Shown piece by piece: positions 37,582 to 48,983 of a DNA stretch of 64,000 bases. The stretch is taken from positions 2,046,001-2,110,000 of the forward strand of contig CADCXD010000004.1 of NCBI GenBank assembly GCA_902806575.1, in the 5' to 3' direction. The stretch is from Jackrogersella multiformis. Taxonomy: Eukaryota > Ascomycota > Sordariomycetes > Xylariales > Hypoxylaceae. Every line of letters starts with the position of its first letter. The stretch's first letter is position 1. The notes beneath the pieces were generated by a model, which saw only the letters and a list, made by a program, of their open reading frames with translations, ran no database searches and was not told the DNA's origin. A program made the position numbers and the translations under genes.

Positions 37582-39694
37582 ATGTCGAAATCAAGTCGTT
37601 GCGCAGAGTGTAGCAAGTTCACACTCGAAAAGCTAGTTGATAATGGGTATTTGATGAGCCACGATGCCGTGAAATTCGTTTTGGAACCGACTGAAGGACA
37701 GATTGCTTGCGACTTATGCTCGGTTATCCGCCATTCACTCAGATACGATCACCACAAATTCTTAAGATGCTCTAGCTTGGCCGAAAATATGGCCGTATAT
37801 TTATTAAGAAACCCCCCATCTTCCTCTGGTGAGCGTTTGGATCAAATCGATGTTATTGCGATGCCCCCGAGGCTCGAAGGAGGCATCTGGATTGGTAACT
37901 CTGGAGCGTCCTGGCAATTTGGGCCACCTGACGACAAGCCTTTGGTCGCTCGAGGCTCGATCAATGTACACTGCAGTAGGGGTGAGAAACCATAACGCGG
38001 TATTCACTCCTCTCATATCCGTACTAAATCCCAGCAGATATATCTCCAAATTCCGAATTGGCCTTAACTATGAAGAATCGGTTACCAACCCAGAACATTG
38101 GGGTTCTCGAGTCCGCAAAGGTTGCGTCCGGGTGGCTTGACAATTGTTTGATGTCCCACCACGGGAGATGCACGACCAACGACTCCAGCAAGCTTCCAAC
38201 TAGAGTGATCGACGTTGGCTCTGAAGATGGGTTGACACAGCCGAAGTTGATAGAGACTCTCGGGCTGAGCGGCAAATATGTAGCTTTAAGCTACTGCTGG
38301 GGAAAGACGCCTTTCTTCAGGATGACGTCGACTAACCGAACGTCCTTAATGGAATCGATTCCTCTAGAAGAGCTTCCACAAACAATCCGAGATGTCATTC
38401 ACTTCACGAGGTTGTTAAGAATCCAGTACTTGTGGGTAGACTCTCTCTGCATCATTCAAGGCGTCGATCAAGCAGCACGAGATGATTGGTTAAGAGAATC
38501 GCAGCAGATGAAGGCAGTGTTCGGGGACGCTCTTTTGACCATTTCCGCGTCTAAATCGACAGATGCTTATCAAGGCCTTTTCGAAGAACGACCGGGCGTA
38601 GAGAAAGAATACTGTACCATTCCTGCTTCAGAGTCTGACCCTAGCTCTATCTTCATCGGGTTGCATGGACGGAGAAGCTTACCAGAGCAAGAGCCCCTTA
38701 GCCAACGAGGGTGGGCATACCAAGAAAATATCCTCTCAACTCGCATATTCTCATTTGGGTCGTCTGAATTATCGTGGAGTTGCCGAGAGTGTACGATCTG
38801 GGAATCTATATTCAAGCCATTCCCTCCCAGATTAGACCCTTCAATGAGCCCCGGGGAAGAGGCGAGGCTTCTTTATACTAACTGGATCGGCATCGTTGAA
38901 AAATACAGCGTTACCTTGACCTTGATGTCAGACAGGCTGGCAGCAATTCAAGGCATCATCGACTTCATACAAGTCAACTATCAAGAAGAAACATGTATTG
39001 CAGGACTGTGGAAGAGGGATATGCTGGCCCAACTTCTCTGGAAGCATACTCCTCGCAACGAGCGCTCCTCGGAATCCTATGATGGGAAGGCCATGCAACG
39101 AGCTCCATCAGTATGTAACATTAATTTATTCTACCAGTCTCCTCTGCAAGCTAGCCTTTACCCCCCTTATGCAAATACTAAAAACCCTCGCAGTGGTCCT
39201 GGGCTTCTGTTGATGGGCGAGTAGAATTCTTTGGGAAATCAATTTTTGAATCGAAATCCCACAATGGAAAGAAGAATCGAATGGCACGATTCCTATTTGC
39301 CGCACCGTTCAATGTCACGATATGGGGTGGCCTTAAGAAGATCGACACAATCCGGCGGGCAACCCGCGGCGAATATTACGGATTATATGAATTATATCCT
39401 CCGTGGCAGGTCTATCCAGCTAGGATGCAGACCTGGATAGACGATGTGGACGCTATCCCGATAACTCACCAGAAGACATCATCTGAGTCGAGTCCCCTGA
39501 ACGAGATAACCGACGTTTGGTTTCTGGTCATTGGAGAATCCGAGGGTCTCATCCTAATTAGAGAAAAATCGCTGGTATGGCCAAGACATCTACTCAGAAC
39601 GAGAAACCCCATACGCCCCAAATTCAGACGTATAGGGGCATTCTCCGGCTATGTGGGTGTTAAATACTCTGGCGCATTAGTGACCTTGATTTAA
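37582..39694 (+). CDS. HET-domain (heterokaryon incompatibility) protein
   Basis: Three exons (37582-37981, 38035-39110, 39194-39694; introns 53 and 83 nt) give 658 residues with all junctions in phase. HET-domain proteins trigger cell death after fusion of unlike fungal individuals or in immunity-like responses. The HET core covers about residues 213-365 and shows all three family blocks: YVALSYCWG; LPQTIRDVIHFTRLLRIQYL, followed by WVDSLCIIQ and the ALLTISAS stretch; and LSQRGWAYQENILSTR. The N-terminus has two CxxC pairs (CAEC, CDLC) common in this class. The last splice creates the usual C-terminal WSWASVDG motif. No frameshift or stop interrupts the model, so it looks functional. Which signal or partner it senses cannot be seen. 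It converges on the DUF3433 gene, with 312 bp between stops. Confidence 0.9.
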
Positions 39695-40006
39695 TCACAG
39701 AGGGCAAGTTCAATTGATAGGCTTTGCTCGCAGTTTCACTTAAACAGTGACAGCTAAAACGAGTCTCGGCAGAAATCATCTAGGAAAAGCTCACGCCTAG
39801 CTTCGTACTATCCGATAATTACACCAGTTTTGCATACGATTATATTCAAATCATTTCAAGCTATATTTTTCTTATATACATTACATACTGTATTACACGG
39901 ACAGGAAAAAAGGTCACCACAAGCTGACACTTATTCCATTGTTTTAAGAGTGTTCGTGATCTCATAAACTATATGTATAATGTATTATATATACAAATTC
40001 TGCTAA
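39695..40006. other. Convergent 3' space between the HET and DUF3433 genes
   Basis: AT-rich sequence with no gene; it must hold both 3' untranslated regions. Nothing else seen. Confidence 0.5.
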
Positions 40007-43000
40007 TCAAGAGCGGCGCTGCGTATTCCTTCGCCCTAAGGACAGCCTGGACTTGATTGAGTTCGACGGTGCTTCTTCCTCGGTCTTGAAATAGGACGAG
40101 AACGGGGTGCTGTCGACGTTCACATCTATGGAAGGAACACGGTGCTCCTCGATACGAGGAGGTATGGAATACCCTTCGTGCGAGTACTGCCAGGGTTGGT
40201 ATGCCTGATACACGTGGTCCTGGGAAACAAGCGAAGGAGTGAGCGATACCCTTTCGTCACTGAGATCTCCACCCCGATTAGCATAATCGTCGTAGCGAGT
40301 CTGGCTAGGATTGGATATGCTGGACCCATGGTTCCGAGACTGAGAATGCGAGAGCAGTGACACCCCGTCCGCATTATATATTGGCGTGTTGCCTACTGTA
40401 CCATCCGCACCACGTTTCGTGCTGTCGGACGTTTCCGGCTGGTAACCATCGTAGGGCGGAATGTTCGTCACGCCCTTTTCATCCTCTCCGCCCACCAGCT
40501 CAATCCCCCATCTCAGCGTCCCGTCAGCCCCTGTGAACCAACCCAGTCGCGCCTTGGTCTCATGGTCCTTTTTAAGATCCCTGATAGATTTCTCTCGCGC
40601 CAGCTTCAAGAGCCTTTCACTTCCCGCCATCAAGACAACCACGTCGGCAATGCTGATGATTTTCCTCAGGAGCACCTTCGTATATCTTCGAGACGCGATA
40701 GTCAATATTACGGAGGCGAGGATGAGATACCCCAGGATCAACATGCAGATCCATGCCGCGGGCTTAGACATCTGCAGCAGCTCGACAGGCCGCAATACGT
40801 CCAAGGTGACTGTTGTACCAGCCGGGGCCGGCGTATCAGCCCTTCGGCTGTTGCTAATGATTATATCGAGGTCGGCCGGAAGCGTCTCGTTCGGTGATTG
40901 AAATACATAACCACCACCGTCAAATGAGATGTTGTTGCTCGCAAAGTTCTGAAACAAGGCCGTGAACGTCTTCTGGGCGGTGCGTTCCAGCGTTTTCAGG
41001 TCTAACAACGCTTCGTGGTCGTAGTCGACAAGCGACAACATGGAATATGTCATCAGATCGACATTCAACCCAGGCTCCCGGATATTGAAGGTCTGGTCGG
41101 CGGTGTTTTCCGACGAAACCTGATAGGTATCGATATTCGTGCCCGAGAAATCGTCAAGGTCGGCGGCACCGAGTAGGCCCGTGACGAATAGAATGCCGTG
41201 GCTAGTCGTGATGTTGATGCTATATATATTGTTACATTGTGGGCCCGTGCAGACACCCTCGTAGTTCTTATGCTGTTTAAAGTCGTCGGTCCACGCAAAT
41301 GGGTCTGGTTGCGGCTCGTCTATGAGGTCGTAGCTGATGACGTGGCTGTCATCCGTGCTCACGGTAACGCTTGCGTTCACCGTCTCGATGATGGGCATGC
41401 AGTTCAGCGCCGCCATCTGAGGCTTCTCGGACCACATGAGACGGGGCGGGCCAGTCGACCCATATCCCGACGTAGTCAGGGCGCGGTAGCCTTCTACGGG
41501 ACGGCCGTGGATCCATTTTATAGTGAAGTTGGCGGGCCAGGCTGTCGCGAAATCCGGATAGTAGGAGGAGTTTCTCAGGTTCGGCGACCAGTACCCTAGC
41601 GAGCTCGATCCGATCTGCCCGTCGGTGATGTTCTCGCAGCACGACACCCTTTTGTTGTTGACGAAGAACGTCGTGTAGTTCCCCTGCATGCTTGCGTTGT
41701 TGTCCAGGTAGAGCATGGTGTTGTCGCCTAGCCTGGACAACCCAAGCTCGTAGCCAGTCTTCAGGATATCCGGGTTGGTTGTTTGGTTCCATTGCGTCGC
41801 ATTAGTCAAGTCCCACCGAGTAAGCCAATTCGTGGTATTCGTGAAGCTCAAGTGCTCGTGTGGGGAGCATTCGAGCCGCGCTCGGATTCCCGATGTTTGG
41901 ACTGTGACGTTCATCGAGGAGGATTGCAGTATGGTTTGGTTGCCTGCGTTCTGGACATTTGTCCGAGGTACCGTGGCTAGATTGCTCGGGACGAAGCTCC
42001 AACCGTCCGAGCTCCATGCCGGCTCTGATCCATTCAGGGATATCTGTACTGCCGCGCCGTAGATCCAGGAGGTCCTCATGTTGCTGAATAGGGATGCGAG
42101 GGCTTTCTGTTTGTAGTTGCCCGCGTGACTAGTGAATTGTAGTGTGCCCTCCGATAAATGCGGAACTCGACGCAGTTCGAGCTGCCGTTGGATGTCGACC
42201 TTGAAGGGTACGCTCCCGGGCTCCCTTTGCCAAACCGACGACATCGCAATTGTAACTGCTAATGTGTTAGTACGGAACTACGCGTTTAGAGTCTGAACAC
42301 TTACATATCTCTGCCAGGACCGCACCAGTGCATACGGTTGCGAGCACCCAATGCTTTCGCCTCGAAGCTTTCCAGACAGCGCTTAACAGGTATGTGGAAA
42401 TATATGAGACCAATAAGCCCTCATCCCCGGTGACTGGCTCTTTGGCGAGAGATAGAAACGGTTGGATACTACGGAGTGTCGTGTCGAGGGCTCCCCACCA
42501 CAGCCCGATCAGCACAGCGACAAAGGTCGTGACGATCGAGGCCGGATTCACGTTGCTCAGGTCGACACCTCCGATTGAAATATCGAACGTATATACGAAG
42601 GCAGTCTGGTACAATCCGTACTTCCCCGAGTACCAGTAGAGGTAGGCGATTACTATCAAGGTAGCTGTAAGTAGGAGAGTCAATATGACGAGCAGCCAGA
42701 TACCGAATGTGAACGACTGGGGTTTCGGATTGGTGGAATCCATTGTCCCTTGTCGTTCAAAGTCTTGCGGCGAGGGCTGGAGCAGGTCATCGATCTCAGG
42801 GGTTATAAGGCGAATCCCGTCGCCTGTTAATTTATACCTTTGGTCTGCCACTGCAGAATGTATCTCTTCGAATGTGCTACCATGCAGATGCTCAAATGAA
42901 TTTAATGTGCCGGGCTCGTTTGCAATGAGCTTGGCTATGCTCATTGCAGGAGCTGGATCTGTGGAAAGACCGAGTGGGCGCTTGGATAACCTGGTCTTGA

Positions 43001-44777
43001 CGAAGACGACAGCTAACAACACCAGTTGTAGACCCAACGTGATTTCAAGTACGATGGCCACGGCGGGTACCACAACAACTCGTCGCCTGGTTTCGGACGT
43101 ACTGCCAGGAATATCGATAGGGTTGTTAAGAGAAGTCTGGTCGAACTTATCTCGAAGGAGTTCTCCGAAGAATCGCTGCTTCAACCTTACCGCGTTTTGT
43201 ATCGTCGAGGAGTCATTTATCATCTGGGCCGGCGAGAAATTGTACAAAGCAGATAGTAGCTTCGCCGGCCCGGAGGAAAATGCCTGCTGGTTCTGGGTGG
43301 GTTGCTTCAGATGGATAGACCAATTCGAGCTGAGAAAGGAGTCCTGGAAAGTGGCTAGGTTCGCCGTGGTTTCGGGAATCTGTACACGGTTGGAGAAGTA
43401 CTGCGGTTCATCGATATTAACTTGAACGAGAGAGCTGCCGCTGTTGAAGATAACTGTGGCATCGGTGTCTCCCATGTAGTAACGAGTTTCGCAAGCTTGA
43501 CCTATAATCGTGACAGTGGATGCTGTCATATTGTCGGCCCATTGCGTAGTAAGTACGATAAACTCGTCTTGCGTGCATTTATCCCTCGTAAAATCCATCC
43601 CGTTCGAGTCGAAGCTCATGTTGTTAGATGTGATGCTAAGATTTGATAGCGAGCCCCATACCGAACCCCCGACAACGCTGAATTCGTCTTTGTCCGTTAC
43701 ACTCAAAACACATCCCGATGAAGAGGTGAGAGTGACAGTGGTATAATTTACAATTGTCGGATTGTTGAGCCACGGTACGTTGGTGATTGTCCCAATGTCC
43801 ATCTTTTCGCAATTCTCTTCCACGCTGAATACCGTAGTCTTCGCCGTCCATTTTTGCATCGAGTCGGAGAACTTTGGTCCCAGTGGTGCGCTGCCGACTC
43901 TAGCCGGCCACACGGGCTGTATAGCATACTTGTCTGTGATCCAGGCAGAAGTCGTGACGTTTTGAAGGATGTTGCCAACCGTCCGGAAGTACGTAGCGCC
44001 CAGCGGAGCAGCTTGAAGCGGCAGTGTCGAAGATATGTCCAGCTTCTTAAACGGTACTTGATACGTGAAGATAATGTCCTCCGTCACGAACAAACTCGAG
44101 GAGAAGGGAGATACTATGAGGAAACCGAGTATGAAAGCTACAGTTGCGCATAGTAGCGCCCCGTTCGCTTTGCGCTGCCGCGTGGGAAACCCCTCGAAGA
44201 GGGCATCCCACCACGCAGTGGCAGTCCAGCCGAGAGACATCTTGCCCGAGGCGCCGTAAGGGGACATCAGTTGCGCGAATGCCTGGGTTCGTTTGACGTC
44301 GTTGAGCAAGAAGGATATTATCAGGACATGGATGACGGCGAGCACAGTTGGCACGAACTTGGAAGCAACGACAATGCCCTCGGAGCCGTCATCGTCGATC
44401 AGCCCCGCGTCGCGGGATGATATAACGTGAAGAATCACTGTTAGAAGCTCTAGCGCTATCGTTAAAACTAGGATCGCCGATAATATCTGCCAGCGTAGGG
44501 TGTAAGGAAGCCATGATGGCGCGGCCGTATGTTGGCTGTCTTTAAAACTGGAAGGATATTCTTTAACTGTCGTGGTGGTGAATTGCTTGTCGGGATGATC
44601 CGTTTGAGGTTGGAAAGCATCATCGTCTGTGTGGTCGAGCCGAAAGTATTGGTCCTGACCACGCCCGAGGGAAGCTTGGAGACGTCCTAGCTCATAGACA
44701 TGATTAGTTTCGACATCTTCTGACGTATCTGGTAAGGCTTTATATGAAAGATTATGATTAGGGTCGCGAGACGCCAT
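40007..44777 (-). CDS. Large multi-pass membrane protein of the fungal DUF3433 family
   Basis: Two long exons, 42305-44777 and 40007-42255, join across a 49-nt intron (donor GTAAGT, branch CTAAC, acceptor AGCAG) to give 1573 residues. The junction yields LAEIFTIAMSSVWQREPGSV, the pattern expected in this family. Helical hydrophobic segments lie at about residues 95-119, 141-158 and 207-225, near 600 and 700, shortly before the junction, and near 1335-1355. Long Asn/Thr/Ser-rich extracytoplasmic stretches with many N-x-S/T sites lie between them. The last 200 or so residues are polar and probably cytosolic. The arrangement suggests two tandem copies of the DUF3433 unit. The family has no established function. 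Treating the two halves as separate genes would be an error: the downstream ATG at 42244 lies just inside the second exon. Confidence 0.88.
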
Positions 44778-45627
44778 GCTAACAGAATGCGAGATCGCGA
44801 AGATTGATGATATATTACATGATTGTCACTGTTTTACATTCTAGAAATATTATGACCGTCTTCGACAACGGCAGTCTTATGCTGTGCAATGTTGCTGTGC
44901 CTCATATTTGCATGTAGCTGAATGCTACAGTGCTATTAATAGATGGCTACCTAGGTAATAAGCTAACGATCCACTCAACTACATAAGTACCTACATAAGT
45001 ACCCATCTTGGCAGTCTTATAACTCTGGTTATATAGATCGGGATCATAGATCCGCAACGTTGTATGGGTTTATACTACTAGTGTATGTAGATAATATGAC
45101 TAAATAATGTATACGCTACTCCTCATAACCGCGCGCGAAACTTGATAATGCGTTTCTTATATTTTGCAAATAAGTATGAAGAACCTTCACTTCATAGGTA
45201 TTCATATAAATACTCCTTGAATGAATGGTGCGAAGGACCAAAATATGCCACGATAAATATCTCTCTGTAAAAGCAAGCATCAGCATGAAACATGGGTTTG
45301 CCCAAATACAACCTTGGAACCATTACAAAGCGCACGATTAGAGGCTGGCTCGTTTAGTCATCTATCTATTCCCTGGAATTCCTAATAAACGAGGATTAAA
45401 TTTAAATTTAAGTACTGCTGCCGCTTGATTTTGTCGATGATTTTCCTCTATTAGCAGCTACAATTACAATGAAATAAATTAATAACAGCACGGTGACAGC
45501 CTTTGAATCCTCAAACTGCTCCTAGGTGTATGTGTGAAGGACTCTTAAAATAACCCTCGAGTAGTCGTGCAGACTACAACTAGCACCTGTATTTAATATT
45601 GCTATCTGGTTTATAATGCCTCTCGTG

Positions 45628-45657
45628 ATATATATATATATATATGTGTGTGTGTGT
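45628..45657. repeat. (TA)n(TG)n compound microsatellite
   Basis: About nine TA units run directly into about six TG units. Read directly. Confidence 0.9.
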
Positions 45658-45833
45658 AGAAACTGACCCGTAGGCCCTAAGGGTGGTTTTGTGTAGCAAC
45701 TCATCTACGAAAAACCGCGTCTTGAAGTTTGAGCCGAGAACCTTCCTCATGGATAATGATTTTCTCAGATGCGAGGAAGTTAGGAGGCAGGTTAGGTTGG
45801 AACGGGGATGAGTGCGAAGAATAGAAAGGGCAC

Positions 45834-46030
45834 AAAAAAAAAACCTCTTGTGAAGTAACTAAAATGACAAAAAAGCTCGGCCCTGAGGAGTCAACCCTGG
45901 CATTTGTCCTGAATAGCTGGCTTACTACCGCCCTGCCCGAGTCTCGAACCCAAGACCTACGAAAAACCCCGGACAGTTTTTCTAGCCCATCATCACCACA
46001 ACCAATTAGACCATAACCATTTGGCCTTCT
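45834..46030 (-). mobile_element. tRNA-derived SINE-like element or pol III transcription unit
   Basis: On the minus strand, TGGTCTAATTGG (46013-46002) fits the RNA polymerase III A box exactly, and GGGTTCGAGAC (45951-45941) fits the B box. They are 50 nt apart. T-runs that could end pol III transcription follow at 45874-45869 (T6) and 45843-45834 (T10), predicting a transcript of about 155-190 nt. The flanks of the boxes cannot fold into a normal acceptor stem, so this is not an intact tRNA; tRNA-derived head, unrelated body and T-rich tail are the layout of a SINE. No second copy occurs in this window. Confidence 0.6.
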
Positions 46031-46371
46031 CAACCGTGGCTCCTGACTTGTTGGGTGATCACATTAACAGGTATATATGCCAAAGTTCGGTTGTCAAGTA
46101 ACCGAAGTGGTCCCGCACTCGCCGGTCTGTCTGTAGTTCTCCCATGACGCGAATAATGTTAAGCCCTCTACGCGTCCCCTTGATTCTGGTGTTCGACCTT
46201 GTAGTGCTTAGCCCACGATCCTGAGTTCCGCCGTGCACTCAAGTTAGTCCTGATATTGATACCCCCAACATCAACTACCAAAACTAGCTGCGTAGCATCG
46301 ACTGCAGCTTTACCCATACTTGTTCGATTACCGGGGAAATAACCATCAAATGTTCAGCTCGTCCATGAATC

Positions 46372-47331
46372 TTACGCGCCGACCTCTGCGTACAATTTCT
46401 CGTCTCGGATCCAATTCGTAATGTCTTCGCTAACGAGTTTCTTCAGGGCATCCCAGTCCCGTCTTAACACTGCTTCGCGGACTCTCGTACTGCTCACCAC
46501 TTCCTCGCCGTCCCTCCGCCCCTCGACCATATCTATCCTACTCGCCCATTCCGTCTTGCCGCCTACACGCTCAAGCCCTTCACGTTGCAACTCCTCTAGA
46601 TATGCCAACTGCTCTGCGGAGCCGCCCCATTCCGCATCCGTACGCATAGTAACACGGAGCCGCGAATGCGCAAAAAAAGGATCCAACACGCTAGCCATTG
46701 GGCTATCCGGATAGTACTTAGGATTGAAGATTCGGATCAGGGTATCGAAACCCGTGAGATAGACCTGTTCTACCGGCTCTGTTCCTCCTACACCCCGATA
46801 GAAATCGGTCTCGGCGATGGCGCCGCCCTTGGCGTGAAAGTACGGCTCCGTCGTGACTGCGATATCGACGCCCTCACATTCATTTTTAATACCCGTTACC
46901 TTATTAGTAGATCGCAGCAGGTCCTGCGCAAATATGTACATCATGGCGAGCCGCTGCGGAAAAGCGGCAGGTTTCGGCGCCTTGTCCGCATTGATAATTG
47001 CGAGTAGGAGTAGAACTCGCGAGTTATGACTATTATCATTACTGGACCATCCGTATTCGGAGAATGCGGAGAGTGCCATGCGCTGGTGCGCGAGGGTCGG
47101 CGGGTTGAAAGACGAATCGAGGACGAGGAGCGCCTTTGGAGGGATCTGGGGTGGATGGGGAGCCAGTGATCCCGGTGGTAAAGAGGATAGGGAGAAAGGG
47201 GTCAAAGAACATAGGACTCTAAAGGTCGCATTGGATGACTGATAGCTCTTGAGGGCTTGGGTGAAGAGGGAGACGAGATTTGGTGGTAGTTGTCGAGCCA
47301 TGGTAGTGCTGTCGGCCCCCAACGGAGTCAT
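46372..47331 (-). CDS. pof1: POF1-type nicotinamide-nucleotide adenylyltransferase-like protein
   Basis: A single-exon protein of 319 residues (309 if the second ATG, at 47301, is used; MARQLPPN resembles the start of relatives better). It belongs to the cytidylyltransferase-like alpha/beta-phosphodiesterase superfamily, which joins nucleoside triphosphates to phosphorylated substrates. The N-terminal nucleotide motif is LLVLDSSFNPPTLAHQRM (T-x-x-H form of the H-x-G-H motif), and the C-terminal one is VVSSTRVREAV, equivalent to ISSTxxR. YLTGFDTLIRIFNPKYY lies between them. In yeast, Pof1 is linked to NMN adenylyltransferase activity and to filamentation and stress phenotypes; the same reaction is likely here but not proven. 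No operon-like partner. Confidence 0.82.
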   Translation of the reverse strand: MTPLGADSTTMARQLPPNLVSLFTQALKSYQSSNATFRVLCSLTPFSLSSLPPGSLAPHPPQIPPKALLVLDSSFNPPTLAHQRMALSAFSEYGWSSNDNSHNSRVLLLLAIINADKAPKPAAFPQRLAMMYIFAQDLLRSTNKVTGIKNECEGVDIAVTTEPYFHAKGGAIAETDFYRGVGGTEPVEQVYLTGFDTLIRIFNPKYYPDSPMASVLDPFFAHSRLRVTMRTDAEWGGSAEQLAYLEELQREGLERVGGKTEWASRIDMVEGRRDGEEVVSSTRVREAVLRRDWDALKKLVSEDITNWIRDEKLYAEVGA

Positions 47332-47978
47332 CGTATTATTAAGAAATCTACTTAGATTTAATAAATTGGTCCAAGTATTTTTGAGCTATGACAGACTTTG
47401 CGTCTTCTATGATACATAGCGAGCGATAGGGAACATGATAAATATTATATCACCAGCATCACGTATATCGAGGTTGCAAACGATGTTAAGAGATAACCGG
47501 GAGAGATAACGAAGAAGTTGAAGAAGTTAAAAATGTACAGTGGGAATGGGAGGAGCGGAATATTATTAGCGGACGGTTAAACCCGCACCGCCCGTAGTAC
47601 AGGCCCATTGTAACATAAGGCATAAGGTGGGGTACGGAGTGGGGACGGGAGACTCCCGGACTTCCCAAATCTAATTCGGTATCCGATTCAATGAACACGT
47701 TATGGAAATCACGATGGTAGCAAACAGTGAACAGTGATGCCAATATTAAGAGAAATCAAATGAATTGTATTGACAGGTCGATTCACTATCGCCTAATCTT
47801 CATGCAATGTAGACGCGAGTCATCTTGCCTCGTAGAAATGAAAGGGTTATGTCTTTCCCTCCCTCAATCTCAAATGCAATAAGCAACAAAATGCCATGGG
47901 GTATCGTAGTCATCGGCCAATATTCCAGAACGCCTCCCTGTTCCACTATGCGATCCTGCTGCACTCCCTTAGGCCTCT
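47332..47978. other. Space between the POF1-type and APC10 genes
   Basis: No gene seen. It should hold the promoter of the minus-strand POF1-type gene and the 3' end of the APC10 gene. Confidence 0.5.
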
Positions 47979-48983
47979 TCAACGAATTTCCGGCTCTCTC
48001 ATGAAGTCAGGGATAGTCAGTCCACCATCGCCAGGGGTGTACTTCTTGGCGTTCGCCTTACGATCTTTCTTCGCCGATGCCAGTCGCGACAGCGCCTCCT
48101 CGTCGTGGTCATGGATGTCCATATGCGCCATTCTGTCCTCGTACTCATCAAACGCCTCGACCATATCCTCGACGGGGTTGTTCTCCGCAGTATCGGCGGT
48201 ATCATCCAAGGCGTATACCTTAATCCCGCGGATATGCGTGTCCTTGCCATTCTGGTGGTTCTCGAGAACGATGATTCGGACGAACCAGCAGCAGAGAGAG
48301 TTGCCGTCCGGTCCACCGCCCGCTCCGGCGATGGGCACGTCGATCCAGCCCTTGGGCATGTTAAGCTCCATGGTGGTGAATGGAATGGTGAAGTTGGGGC
48401 TGAAACCAGCGGTGATCTGAATCTTGGTGGGTGTATAACTCTCATCGAGTTCGTAATCCAGATAGAGTCGTAGCGCACGGATCTCTACGCGCTTGATGAA
48501 GAGGATATTCAATCGATGAGGCTGCGGGCCATCAGATCTAGACAGGATTGTGTTAGCAACGACACTGTGTGCGGAAAGAGGGCCATCTGCTTACTGCCAG
48601 AATTGGTTGACGTCGTCATCCCGAAGCTCCTTCACGCCACATCCCGGCTTGTAGCTGCTGACCGTGAAGCTAGCAAGGTTGCTGATTTCCTTCAAGCCGA
48701 CCGCGGACGCGTCGAACGGAGCCTCTTCATGAACATCCTCATCGTCTTCTTCGCCTTGCTCGGCATCGTTCTCTTCGCCACCATCAACTCCGCGGCCCTC
48801 TTCATCTTCAACATCATCGTCTCCCATAGGCTCGGTATCCTCTTCAGTACCAGGACCAGTGCCAGTGGCAGTGTCAGCGGCTGGAGCAACGTCAGCTAGA
48901 GTGAACCGAAATTCGATTTCAAGCTCATCTCCATTCATCTCGAGTGGGCCCAGAGGCTCCCTGCGATACAAAGTAGGATCCAT
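47979..48983 (-). CDS. doc1: Anaphase-promoting complex subunit 10 (APC10/DOC1)
   Basis: Two exons, 48595-48983 and 47979-48537 (57-nt intron, donor GTAAGC, branch GCTAAC, acceptor TCTAG), give 315 residues. APC10 is the processivity and degron-recognition subunit of the APC/C ubiquitin ligase. The DOC domain covers about residues 105-250: LKEISNLASFTVSSYKPGCG, then VKELRDDDVNQFWQ, then the splice-completed SDGPQPHRLNILFIKRVEIR and DESYTPTKIQI. It is preceded by a strongly acidic Glu/Asp stretch (about residues 45-90) and followed by an acidic, then basic tail. I chose the ATG at 48983 (MDPTLYRRE). The same frame stays open upstream to an ATG at 49118, but that adds a hydrophobic stretch typical of untranslated DNA. 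An 81-codon open frame just upstream (49085-49330) could not be joined in phase. Confidence 0.88.

Larger units (their letters stand above)
44778..46371. other. Intergenic region holding a SINE-like element
   Basis: No protein gene seen. Contents: AT-rich upstream region of the DUF3433 gene, a TA/TG microsatellite at 45628-45657, the SINE-like element at 45834-46030 listed separately, and unremarkable sequence downstream of the POF1-type gene. Confidence 0.55.
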
